A stretch of 64,000 nucleotides of DNA. Source: Cladophialophora immunda (taxonomy: Eukaryota > Ascomycota > Eurotiomycetes > Chaetothyriales > Herpotrichiellaceae). Positions within the stretch are counted from its first letter, which is position 1; every line of letters starts with the position of its first letter. Position numbers and translations under genes: made by a program. The notes beneath the pieces were generated by a model. That model was not told where the DNA came from, searched no databases, and saw only the letters and a list, made by a program, of their open reading frames with translations. The stretch covers positions 5,546,855 through 5,610,854 of the forward strand of contig NW_015622544.1 of the NCBI RefSeq assembly GCF_000835495.1. Direction: 5' to 3'. Shown here in pieces: positions 22,721 through 32,400 of the stretch.

Positions 22721-23989
22721 TCAAAGCGTCTCCCCGGGATTTGATGCCAGATAACGGTCTTGCCAGTTGCAGATCATCTGTGGATAGACCGTCCTTGGAA
22801 TCGACCAGCATTCAAAAGAGATAACCCATAGATACCCAAAATATCGCCAAGCAGGAGAAGGTCTGCGGCCGCGGAGGGAGGATCCGAGGCCACCTTCTGA
22901 CCCGGCGAGATGTTTCCCTCTTGCATCATGTAACGGCAACTTGCTGACAGCCTGTGTACCATTTGCGTTCGCATGAGGGGTCGGGGCCTTTCCGGAAAGC
23001 AACGCCTTTGATTTGCTGTATCCTAAGTGTGCGAGATCCTCCACCAGAATGGCGCCCGCGATCGACAGGTAATACCACAGCGGCCGAAGATTCGCACACC
23101 TCCAAGAAGTCGAAAACGCCACCGAATGCATAGTGCCGGATATCGCAAGGGCGGTAATAGAAACCAAATACCTGGATATTACGGCCGAAGGAGAAATGCG
23201 CAGGAGGCCAAACAACAGGAACTTCGCATTCGAGACAAATGCAGTTCGCATGACTCGGTGCCAGAAGTGGCTGTAGTATCTCCGGACAGTGTACGCATCC
23301 CTCAAGCGTCCGTACAATGGTGGCCAGTCGGCTGGATCGTCCTGAAACAGGAACACGCCGACAAGAGAGGTTGTGCTATGACCGAGGGACATCAAGAGAT
23401 AGTTTCTGAAATGCTCCTTGAATGCAGTGTACACTCTGACGATCGCCTCACGACCGCTCACCTGCGACAAGCGGCGAAGGAGATGCTCTCTCGGTCGAGC
23501 ATAGTCAGTGATGAGGACCCGCAAGGGGTAGCGATGAAAAACGCAGTAGTAAGCAGTAGCCATCCAAGCGACACCGCGTGCCTGTCGGCAAAAGAACTTC
23601 CAGCGCGTCGGTACATAGTTCGGTTCCTTGGGGTCAAATGGAGGAATTGCCTGTCTAGAGACGTGGATTCTCGGTGAGAAGAGAAGCCTCAGGCCGGAAA
23701 GGAGGCGTTGTGGGGTCGAAGGCGAGGCCGGAACCGTGAGCTTTTTCAGGAGCACAAATTCGTTTGCGTAAAGTACGTAGCCGCACATGTAGAGTCGGAA
23801 CAACTCGCCTATATCGGAAGGCTCGTCTATGGCAAGGAGACATTGTCGAACCAGGACAACTATCAGGAGCATAGCAATGACCCGAAAACGTGAGTCTGCA
23901 GACGAAAAGACCATCGCCAGGAGAGCGGTGATGTGCGCACATACGGCCAATGCCAAAGCAGAAAGCAATTGGGGGGCAGGACGAAACAT
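22721..23989 (-). CDS. Wax-synthase-like membrane O-acyltransferase (MBOAT_2)
   Basis: A single intron-free frame of 422 residues from ATG 23989. The protein is strongly hydrophobic, with several membrane helices (residues about 8-30, 36-56, 142-160, 255-290). It carries the wax-synthase-domain block WPPLYGRLRDAYTVRRYYS running into FWHR (residues 221-245). A conserved SGTMH with the probable catalytic His288 follows, and a C-terminal aromatic helix YFGYLWVISFECWS. Length and layout fit fungal MBOAT_2/wax-synthase proteins, several of which acetylate or acylate hydroxyl groups of terpenoid or polyketide products. ER membrane location is expected. It may be the acylating step of the local gene set, but no substrate can be deduced. 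Closest neighbours are the Ytp1-like gene and the secreted peptide gene. Confidence 0.85.
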   Translation of the reverse strand: MFRPAPQLLSALALAVCAHITALLAMVFSSADSRFRVIAMLLIVVLVRQCLLAIDEPSDIGELFRLYMCGYVLYANEFVLLKKLTVPASPSTPQRLLSGLRLLFSPRIHVSRQAIPPFDPKEPNYVPTRWKFFCRQARGVAWMATAYYCVFHRYPLRVLITDYARPREHLLRRLSQVSGREAIVRVYTAFKEHFRNYLLMSLGHSTTSLVGVFLFQDDPADWPPLYGRLRDAYTVRRYYSHFWHRVMRTAFVSNAKFLLFGLLRISPSAVISRYLVSITALAISGTMHSVAFSTSWRCANLRPLWYYLSIAGAILVEDLAHLGYSKSKALLSGKAPTPHANANGTQAVSKLPLHDARGKHLAGSEGGLGSSLRGRRPSPAWRYFGYLWVISFECWSIPRTVYPQMICNWQDRYLASNPGETL

Positions 23990-24911
23990 CGTGACCTGAT
24001 CTTTCTAGGTTAGGTCAGCCAGGCACGCCGAACTGAAAAGGCAGGCAAGAATGATCCTGGGTCCTATGGCAATGATGTACTGGAGAGAGGTCAAAATAAA
24101 CAGATCCTAATACCGTAAGCAGGACCTTGCTGGGCTGAACGACAATGAAATAGAGTTGGAGGGTGATCCACAGGTTAGGCTTGGAAGGTCCTTTTGCTCC
24201 CTTGACCAATCTCCGCAGTAGCACTCCAGGTACTTGTTAGTGTGGACTATCGACACACGCGGGCTCAGGCGTTCAAGGGGATCTGACCGGCATGTCGCCG
24301 CCCGCCTCGATATACTGGGTGCGAGGCTCGAAGCCACCACTCCTGAACGCCACAAAGCACTAAGTGTCTGCTGTTATAGCGTGTATACAGTGCTTTTCTG
24401 TGCTGATAGTGCTTATTCTGTGTCTGCCCTGCGAATACCTTTGGACCGATAATTTCAGAAGGATTCATTGCTGCCCACCACTCAACTTCGAGGCCACCCA
24501 CGAGTTCGTAGCTGTGAGGACAGGAAACCTACGCAGTTTCGTCGAAAATTTACGTTTCGGGGCCTTGTATTCCTAAACAAGTGGAGCTAAAAGGACAAGG
24601 GCAGATTGGCCCTCTTTGGGTGGTATGAAGGGGCCAGTGATGGCTAGAGGAAACCATTAGTGATTTCCGGGAACCGCCAAATTTCCCGCGCCAGAGAACT
24701 TCACAGGAACTTCCGTAAAGAGCATTTCGGATGGTCAGCTACACAGGCCACTGTACCCGTCCACCCCAAACAAGAGTGGGCTAGGTCCAGCTCTTGATTC
24801 TCCAACTCTCTCGTAGCATATAAAGACAATCCTCAACTCTCTCTCGTTGCCAACTTCTTTCTTCTAACACCAGCGGCGATTCGATCTCGAAACAACCACC
24901 TTCCAGTCAAC
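23990..24911. other. Divergent promoter region
   Basis: Lies between the minus-strand acyltransferase start and the plus-strand secreted peptide start. Contains a TATA box for the latter. The small minus-strand open frames near 24015-24355 show no recognisable blocks. Confidence 0.55.
24819..24825 (+). promoter_or_regulatory. TATA box of the secreted peptide gene
   Basis: TATAAAG stands 93 bp before the ATG at 24912. A pyrimidine-rich CCTCAACTCTCTCTCG segment about 10-25 bp downstream is a likely transcription start area. Such a strong TATA box is typical of highly or inducibly expressed fungal genes. Confidence 0.6.
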
Positions 24912-25145
24912 ATGAAGTTCACCAGCATTTTCACCTTCCTCGGCCTCGTCATGATGGTCGTGGCCGGCGGTGGCGGCGGCGGCGGCGGTGGAGCTTGCTC
25001 GAACCCTTGCGAGCCCGGCTGCAGCGGTTGCACTGGTCCAACCTGCTGCCAGAGACTCGCTCGATTGATGGCCCGCGACTGGTCCTTCAACAGCTTCACG
25101 CCTCGCAGTATCTCTGACCTTTTCGACTTCTCTGAAGAGGCTTGA
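24912..25145 (+). CDS. Small secreted Gly/Cys-rich peptide
   Basis: A 77-residue intron-free frame. MKFTSIFTFLGLVMMVVAGG is a good secretion signal. It is followed by a run of nine glycines, then six cysteines in about 18 residues (spacing C-x3-C-x3-C-x2-C-x4-CC), and a 31-residue tail with no cysteine that ends acidic (DLFDFSEEA). The start sits in CAACATGAA, a reasonable fungal context, downstream of a TATA box. I do not recognise the family. The dense Cys pattern could make disulfides in a small secreted protein, or bind metal. Kex2-type KR sites are absent, so a multi-peptide precursor is unlikely. Expression evidence would be decisive, because short frames with GGC repeats can arise by chance. 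The signal peptide and promoter argue for a real gene. Confidence 0.68.
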   Translation: MKFTSIFTFLGLVMMVVAGGGGGGGGGACSNPCEPGCSGCTGPTCCQRLARLMARDWSFNSFTPRSISDLFDFSEEA

Positions 25146-26152
25146 AGCGCGAAATTTTCAAACCCAGTGAGACATCCCGTGTAGGAGGAATTGAGTCAAT
25201 GCTAATAAATATAGCGTCTGTTTCCTGAGCCGTACGATCGCCATGCAACTGAATCAACAATACACGCGTACGCATCCAGAACAACTGAAAGCAGGAATCA
25301 GGAGCTTGAGGCAGGACACAGGAGGTAGGAGGTGAGGGGCAGTCGACAGTGGATAGTCCCCAGGGGAAAAGGGGGGGGGGGGGGGGGTGACACTATCAAT
25401 GATGAGGAGAAAAGAAGACAGCCAGTATCGGTCTTACCTTGATTCATTGCTTTCTAGCCATCATGTAAGCGAGAATCACACTTACTGGCTTTCAAACCGA
25501 CACCGAAGGCATACTTTTGCTGTTCAATCATTGTCAACGCTTCGTCGAGCCCAGCCGTAAGGTTCTTATATTGTATTGTAGATACCAGTACCGTACCGAG
25601 GTAGCAAGCGTCAGGAATTCTCTCAAAGGCTCCTTGGTAATGCGCGATGTCCCTCATGAGAACCACAAACCACCTCAAGTCTGATTTTGCCATCCGCAGA
25701 AATGACGGACGGGTGAAAGCGCTGACAGCTCCCCTCTACATCTATCACTCTCATAATTTCCAAAGAAACAGCAGTAGAGGTATTCACAGCTCGTACGCAC
25801 CCAGAACTTGGGTCGCTAGAGGGTTCAAGATTCATATAGAGAGCTACCCATAGTTTAAGCTCGTGTTGGCTCCGTTAAACTTCGCGAAGTGTTGAACCGA
25901 TCTGGACAGGATGAGCCAATCTGGCCAATCAGTGAAATACGACCCTAGGTGGAGCCGCCTAAACCATAACTGGCCAGTTATTGACTCGTTCAGCCTAGTG
26001 GTATTCTAGTAAGTCAGTTTGGGTGCTTGAAGCATCCATTATTCCCTTTTGTCCGTGCACAAATAAACCTCAAAAGGATTGAGTCATTCAATTCTTCAGT
26101 CGGTGATCATTTGGTACAGTGATCATCCTTGAAGCAGGTGACACTCTTGTAG
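25146..26152. other. Intergenic, possible decayed minus-strand fragment
   Basis: Mostly unassigned. On the minus strand, 25835-25623 and 25693-25454 form two overlapping frames with a protein-like composition (for example FERIPDACYLGTVLVSTIQY in the second). They could be halves of one broken gene, but I recognise no family. A G17 run is noted separately. Confidence 0.35.
25371..25387 (+). repeat. Poly-G homopolymer (17 G)
   Basis: Seventeen consecutive G residues after AAAA. The tract is able to form G-quadruplex structure and is prone to slippage. Confidence 0.9.
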
Positions 26153-26973
26153 AAGGCCATCGACAGCAATGGCGACACGGCTTTCCATATGTGCGTTCTA
26201 GGCCCCTACCTCACCGGTTCCGGGAATTATGGCTCCAACTGGCAAATAAAGTCGATTTGGAAAAGGATCCGGCGGTCTAGCTGCACAATTGCAAGGTTAC
26301 TTTTGGAACAAGGAGCCCTAGCTGCAGCGCAGAACAATGACGGCAGCTCTCCTTTGCACTTGCTTTTTAGCCGCGGCCGTGTACAACACCCCTGTGCTGT
26401 GCAAATGGCTAAATTGCTATGTGAGTCCGGCGCCAGTTTCGACCAACCGAACAGAAATGATGTCACTGCAAGGGACGCAGCCCTCCGGATTGGAGGACAA
26501 ATGCTCGAGGACCTCAAACGTGATATTCCAGCTCCATGGGAAGGCTATAGAGAGTCCGTTTCCGAAGGTGAAATGGATGGGCCGTTTGACACATCACAGC
26601 GTTCGTCGCCCGGCTCTTTCTCTGAGCAAGAAGCAGAGTTTTGCAAGCAGGAGAATCCAGCGAGCCCCATGACGACGTCAACCGAGATAACGTGGAATCC
26701 CAGAGTGCTAGCTTCTTGCGCAACTGTGACGACTCTTCCGAGACGATGGGGACCTCATATGCGCCGCTGGAAGGGGTGCAATGTCCCGCTATCGTGTCCA
26801 ACCAGATGGACATGCTCCCTTCCATGGTGGCCGACGACCAGGACGTACCAATGGGCGGAATAAACGGTACGGGGGACGAAGTCAATGTGCCTGACGTTAA
26901 TGTCGATTTACCAAGCAACTATTTCCACGACCTAGGCGATGACCTCTTCATGAACCCCTGGCAAGACGCGTGA
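26153..26973 (+). pseudogene. 3' part of an ankyrin-repeat gene, possibly broken
   Basis: Exon 26153-26190 (after an acceptor TTGTAG) joins across a 90-bp intron to 26281. This restores DSNGDTAFHICTIARLLLEQ and then NNDGSSPLHLLFSRG and MAKLLCESGASFDQPNRNDV, which are two to three ankyrin repeats. A Ser/Glu-rich region follows. Near 26568-26640 the frame must change, either by a poorly supported intron (GTGAAA donor) or by a frameshift. The C-terminus then reads LPSNYFHDLGDDLFMNPW, acidic/aromatic like an activation domain, and stops at 26973. No start codon or upstream exon was found. Ankyrin repeats with an acidic tail recall bZIP-ankyrin (ToxE-like) regulators, but no basic region is visible upstream, so that is only a possibility. 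It may be a decayed gene or an incompletely resolved one. Confidence 0.5.
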
Positions 26974-27236
26974 GGCAGACAGAGATGGAAAATGGAATCA
27001 AGAATACTGAATCAAAGAAACGACTTATTCACCCCTGCTTGACGAATCCCAATGGAGATACGCGAATGGAACATGTAATAGAGACGACAGCACACTACCT
27101 GCTCAGCCTTCCACTTATTTCACCACTCACATCTTCTGAGAGAATTCAACACCTTGTTCGTAAACGATTACTGCATCACCAACTAAGGCATATAAATATC
27201 CAAAACCATTCAGTCTTGCTCGTCTCCGGCCATTTA

Positions 27237-28582
27237 TCAAGTTGACTTTGCTTGCGACTTGACGGTGCTTTTCGTGGCACGCTTCTTCGCAGGAGCCTTG
27301 GACTGTCCAGCGCCGTCCTTTGCCGGGGCAGCTTTCTTCGCAGAGGTCTTCTTGATAACCTTTGCGCCGGTGGCAGCCTTGGGCTTGGTGTCCTTCTTGG
27401 TGTCCTTCTTGGTGTCCTTCTTGGTGTCCTTCTTGCTAGCCTTGGTGGTAGCCTTGGTGGTAGCCTTGGTCGCGGTTTTGGTCGCCGCCTTGGTCGCCGC
27501 CTTTGGCTTAGCTTTGGCGGCCTTCTTAGGGTCTGGTTTTTGGGCCGTGGCGGTCGTCGTGGTAGTTTGGGTCTTGTCCTTCGCCGCCGCCTTCTTCTTA
27601 GACGCGGCTACCTTTTTCGCTGGTTCCTTGTCCGGCTCATCCTTCTGCTGCTGCGATGTCGTCGCCGCCGCCAGCTTCTTGGCGTCCTTCTTCCCGTTTG
27701 TCTTTCGCTGCTTGCCCTCGTCCTCGTCCTTGTCTTTCTTCTCGTCGTCGGCGTCGGCGGTCTTCTTCGGAGGAGCAGTCGCCTTTTTGGAAGTCGCCTT
27801 CTTCGCCTTGGCTGCGACTGTTGGAGGCGCAGCAGTGACCTCGTCGTCAGAGCCCGTGTTGTCATCTACGGTGAGCGTGACCTTGGGTTTCTTCGCTGCC
27901 GTGGGCTTCGTCGTCGTCGTCTTCTTGTCCTTCTTCGCGGGGGGACTCGTCTTCTTTGGCTCGGCCTTCTCCTTCCGCGCTGTTGTTTTCCTCTTTTTCA
28001 CCGCGGGAGTGGTCTTCTTCTTTGAGCTCGTGGTCTTCTTCCCTTTACTCGCCCCTGTCTTCGGACTACCAGCATCCTTCTTCGCCGGCGCAGGTGCCAT
28101 TGGCCGGGGGGCAGTGGGACTCAGATATGCCGGTCCCAGCGCATCCTTGATGGCCTTCTTTACCTCACCCCTCGTTTTCGGTTTTGGAGTGAGGATAGGC
28201 GGAGCGCCGCCAGCCGCGAACTCGTCCGCCTCCTCCTTGGCTTTGCTCCTCGTCTTCCTTTGCTTCGGCGAGTCGTCCGAGTCGGGCGAGCTCCGCGCCG
28301 GGGATTTGCGTGCGCGCGAGGGCCGTGAAGAAGCGCCGGCGGTGGCAGTGGCAGTGGCAGGGATGGGGCTCTTGGACCTTCCCTTGCGAGACTTCGCGAC
28401 TCCAGCGGCCTCGGCGGCGTTGGACGGAGGGCTAGGCGCGCCAGTCGAGCGGCGAGCAGATCTCTGCAAATGTTAAATCAGCAAATGGAGCCGCATGCAG
28501 CAAACAGCAAGACAGCATTCTGACGACTCTGAGAAGAGGTCGCTCAAGGACAGATTCTTGGTGTGCCACTTACATCCGACAT
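27237..28582 (-). CDS. Histone H1-like Lys/Ala/Thr-rich nuclear protein
   Basis: The start is a 9-nt first exon (28582-28574, Met-Ser-Asp) followed by GTAAGT. A CAG acceptor at 28464 opens exon 2 (28463-27237). The protein has 411 residues. Without this splice the long frame has no ATG. It is almost entirely Lys, Ala, Thr, Pro and Ser, with acidic patches (TVDDNTGSDDE, DADDEKKDKDEDEGKQRK) and KKTxxKK-type runs that resemble linker-histone tails. Four exact tandem copies of a 12-bp unit give KKDT repeats near the C-terminus. No globular winged-helix block of H1 is visible. A DNA- or RNA-binding nuclear role is inferred from composition only. The opposite strand is also open over 400 codons, a by-product of the codon bias, and is not a gene. 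Confidence 0.72.
27385..27432. repeat. 12-bp tandem repeat, four exact copies
   Basis: The unit TTGGTGTCCTTC is repeated four times on the plus strand. On the minus strand it encodes successive Lys-Lys-Asp-Thr. Likely variable in copy number between strains. Confidence 0.9.
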
Positions 28583-29421
28583 TTTGGCGGTATTGGTTGT
28601 GTTCTGTCCCCTTCTGTGGTTCAATCAAATGTATCCTCTGAAGCAATCTGTTCACGATGTAATGAGCTGGTATGGGTATGGGCCTAGGTAAGGGAAGCAC
28701 AAGGTAACGGGGCCATGGCCGAACGAACGGGCTTGCTCTTTTGTGCCCGCCGGGGGCCATTGATGCGATGTACAAAGGAAAGGCAGTAGAACCAAGGCAT
28801 GCCGCAATCCGCGATAGGGTCGTAGTAGCATGGCAATGAACAAAGGCCTCGCGTCGCTGCGAACGGCCGAGCCATGAAGTCGGACACGCACTGGTCGATG
28901 TTGGATGGTCTCATCTGTGAGGCCTCAGATAGAAGATGCCGGGTCATAGAAGAAACGCTTTGAGTGGCGATAGCAAATGCGGCGTAGCCAAAACGCAAGT
29001 TGCAGGTGTCAAACTGATGGATCACGAAAGGAGGAACGCACAGAACTTCAACAAAATCTGGGACTGGGCAACGGGAATGTTCTGAGGAATGTGTAATAAA
29101 ACATGCGAGTTCCCCTGCATTCCTCGTCAACTGGCCCTTGATATCCAGGACGGATGAGCAGCAACATTGTCGACATTTTCCCACCATCGCCTCGCCTTGT
29201 CCAAGTCCATCTTTCCAACCTTCCTGGTGTAAATGAATCCACTATAGTAACAATCGTGCATTATGTATCTTTTCTTCTTTCGTTAGACCACGTTAAATTC
29301 GTCAGTTGATTACTGTGCGAAGCACGGCTCTTCCTTTCTTGGATATATTTGCTCAAAATGGCGCTTATAATTCCTCGGGTGCTGCAAGAAATTGTGATCG
29401 TTTGGACATCGTGTTCAACAT
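28583..29421. other. Intergenic between two minus-strand genes
   Basis: Promoter of the H1-like gene and terminator of the MAPKKK gene. A 167-codon minus frame (29187-28684) has an ATG but no recognisable blocks and many cysteines. I treat it as chance. Confidence 0.5.
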
Positions 29422-32400
29422 TCAACCACCAAGACCGGCACCGTCAACGTTTCTCAGCTTCGCAGCCAATGTGGTATCGTAGAAGTTGTAGTATGGGTCT
29501 GGAATGCAGAATGTTGAATGTCGGAGCAGGGTGTCGGCCGTTGGTCGGTCGGTCGGGTTGCTGTTTATCCATTAGTATACGCTGTTTCACCGCCAGGAGG
29601 TTGAGTCTTACACTTGGAAGCAATCATACATAAAGTTCAGCCCGTCAACTGTAGCTGTCGACTGGACGTCTTCGGGGATGGGCGGCGCCTGGCTCAAACT
29701 TCCGAGCTTGAATATGGCGCCGATAGCTTCTTCTCGGCTCCAGGGTCGCTTTCCCGCAAACATTTCCAACACCACACATCCAAGCGACCAGATATCGACT
29801 TTGGCACTGTAACCCTGGCCATGGGATCGGACAACTTCAGGGGCCATCCAGAAAACCGAGCCCTGCATGCTGTTCGTAACGTCGTTGCCATAGATATTAT
29901 CTGATTTCTTCGAGATGCCGAAATCCGAGATCTTGCATGTGCCATCAAGGTCGAGGAGAATGTTGTCAGCCTTCAAGTCCCGGTGTAGAATGCCTTCCTG
30001 GTGAAGGTATGCCAGTCCTTCCAAAGTTTGTCGGGTAAGCGACCGGACCACAGACTCTTCAAACTTTCCATGCTTGCGTAGACAACTGCCAATCGAGCCA
30101 CCAGGAATATACTCGAGATAGATACTGATGGAGAACTCCTTCCGTTCGCAACCAAGGTACTGCACAATGTTTGGATGCTCAAGATGCTGCATAGTATCAA
30201 TCTCTTGGTCCAGAGCAGCAACCATTTCCTTGATCCGATCTTTATCTTGACCTGCAGCTTTCTGGTTGACCTCCACTTGTTTGACAGCCAGGAACTCACC
30301 AGTTGTCGCATTCATACCAAGGTAAACACGTCCATAGGTGCCTTTGCCGATGAGCTGGCCACGAATAATTTTGAAGGTGGCCTGCCGCTTTGGCGTTTCC
30401 TCCGTGGGAACATCCTCTTGGGGAATAGGATCTAGCGTAGATAATCGGCTGCCTGGTTTTGGTCTGATCTGAACAATGTGGGCGCCAAACATCTTCGTCG
30501 ACTTCCGGCGAACAATGCTGCTTGCATTATTTTGCTCCACACGAGCAGCAATCGAGGGTCCTCGCTTGATATCGTTTCGCTTTTGAGCAACTTCACGGAT
30601 AGATTTCATCCTAGAAATGCCTCCTGTCGCTTTGCCAACCTGCCTCTGAGCAACGCTGGCAACCTTATCACGATCCTTTGCCTTGAGAGTGGATTCGTCG
30701 GACCCCAAAGTATCTGAGTCGCTCTTGCGACTGAACTCGAGATCGAGCCCACTGGTACCAAAGGTCAGGCCAGTCGAGGGTCCTTGGAGAGCGTCAAGAG
30801 GATCTTGTTCAGTTGCCTTCATAGGCGAGTTATTCTCGCCTTTCTCTTCCAGGTACGGCTTATCGAGATCGACGCCAGGGAAAAATTCGTCGAGATGGTG
30901 AACAACATTTTCCACAGCCGGTCGATTTGCCCAGATGTCGCTGATGAAGGAGTCTCTCCTACTCATTCGGTCGTCAGGAGACTGAGCAGAGCCACTGAAA
31001 CTGCCGTCGGAAAGACTGCGGTCATATCCTTCTCCACTGGCCGTGGCGCTTTCATCCCCGGTGTTTTGCACGCCGCTGGATGAGCTTGGCGACTTGAACC
31101 GCACGTTTTTGCTGGTATTTTGATCCGTATCGACCGTCAAGGTTGGTCTCTGGTCTTTACTGCGGGACGGGATTTCGTCCTTAGACATGGACTTGTTTGC
31201 CAGAGGGATAGCGAAGAGACCATCGTCCGAGTCGTCGTCCGAATCATCCTTCGTGGGATGAGGTGAAGGAGCAAAGGAAACATTGGTCTCCTTGAATTCT
31301 AGATCGGGCCCGTACGACTTCCGGGTTTGCAACAATGGCCGTGGTGCCGATTCAGTCGACGGACTGACCGCTGGAGAAGCACCGAAGCGCCGAGCATTAT
31401 CCAAAGCAGCATTCCGTGCCCGACTCTCTTGGTTCATATCGGCAAAACCTTCTTCATAGTTAGGAACCTTGAACAGCATATCACCTTTGCCCCGTGTAAA
31501 GTCGGGACGAAAGGACCCACCTGAAGTACTCCGACTGTATTCAGTACCCCTTCTGTCTTGTTGCAGTCCTTGGTTGCCCAGAGTGGCGGGAGCACCAGCC
31601 ATCTTGCCAACATTAGCCAACGCGGCACCGATGCCGCCTGAAGGAAGGGCCGCGAAAGCAGCGGATTTCTTCTTCGCACGCTCCGCGTCTTCCTCAGCAA
31701 TTGGATCAGAGATTCGCTTCAGGGCGTCGAGGGAGGATCGATTGCCAGATCCTTTGGCCCGAAGGGAATTGACCTTGGTTAGCGTGGTAGATTCTGCAGG
31801 TGCTGTCGGTGGCCGTCGAACCGGGACAAGATTTTCGACTTTCTTCTCTTCGAAGGGCGAGTGGCGGGGAGTGTCGAAGTCTATGACCGTGCTTCCTCGA
31901 ATACCACCTCCACTGTATGTGGAGGTCGACTCTTTTTGAGCTCTGCGGGATTCCAGGTAAGCCCTTTGTTTAGCCTCCGTTTGCCGTCGGTACTCTTCAG
32001 CCTGCTTTTGCATGAGGATAGGGTCAGTTACAAGCGATTCGGCTCCTGGAGATGTGTAGCCGTTCCGACTGATGCCACCTGAGGAGTTTGATTTGACCAT
32101 GGGCGGAGCCCTTTCGACTTGAGCTTTTTGGGCAAAAGACACCCCGAGGCCGGTTGATTGGGATGCTGAACCGGGTACTGCGGACAGTGTAGGGCTCTGG
32201 ACATACAACTTAAAGCTGCCCAGGCTATCCGTCCGGTTCCGTATTGCGACAAGCATACTGTCCGAGAGAGGACTCTCATGCTCTGTTTGCCCGGGTTCGG
32301 TGACAAAGATCTGCGCATATTCGGCGTCCGGTATCGCAAGCTCGATACAAATGAGACTGCGGAGCGCGATGGCAGTTTCCACTTCCGTGATGTCCACAAG

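Noticed and set aside
24015..24355. Small minus-strand frames upstream of the acyltransferase
   Set aside because: No homology blocks, and they could not be spliced in phase onto the acyltransferase start. Treated as leader or promoter DNA.
27259..28476. 405-codon plus-strand open frame rich in Phe/Val/Ala/Ser
   Set aside because: It is the antisense of the Lys/Ala/Thr-rich H1-like gene. The codon bias of AAG/GCC/ACC keeps the opposite strand open. The minus frame has a spliced start and a sensible composition.
28684..29187. 167-codon Cys-rich minus-strand frame with ATG
   Set aside because: No recognisable family. It lies in the upstream region of the H1-like gene on the same strand and is probably promoter or leader.
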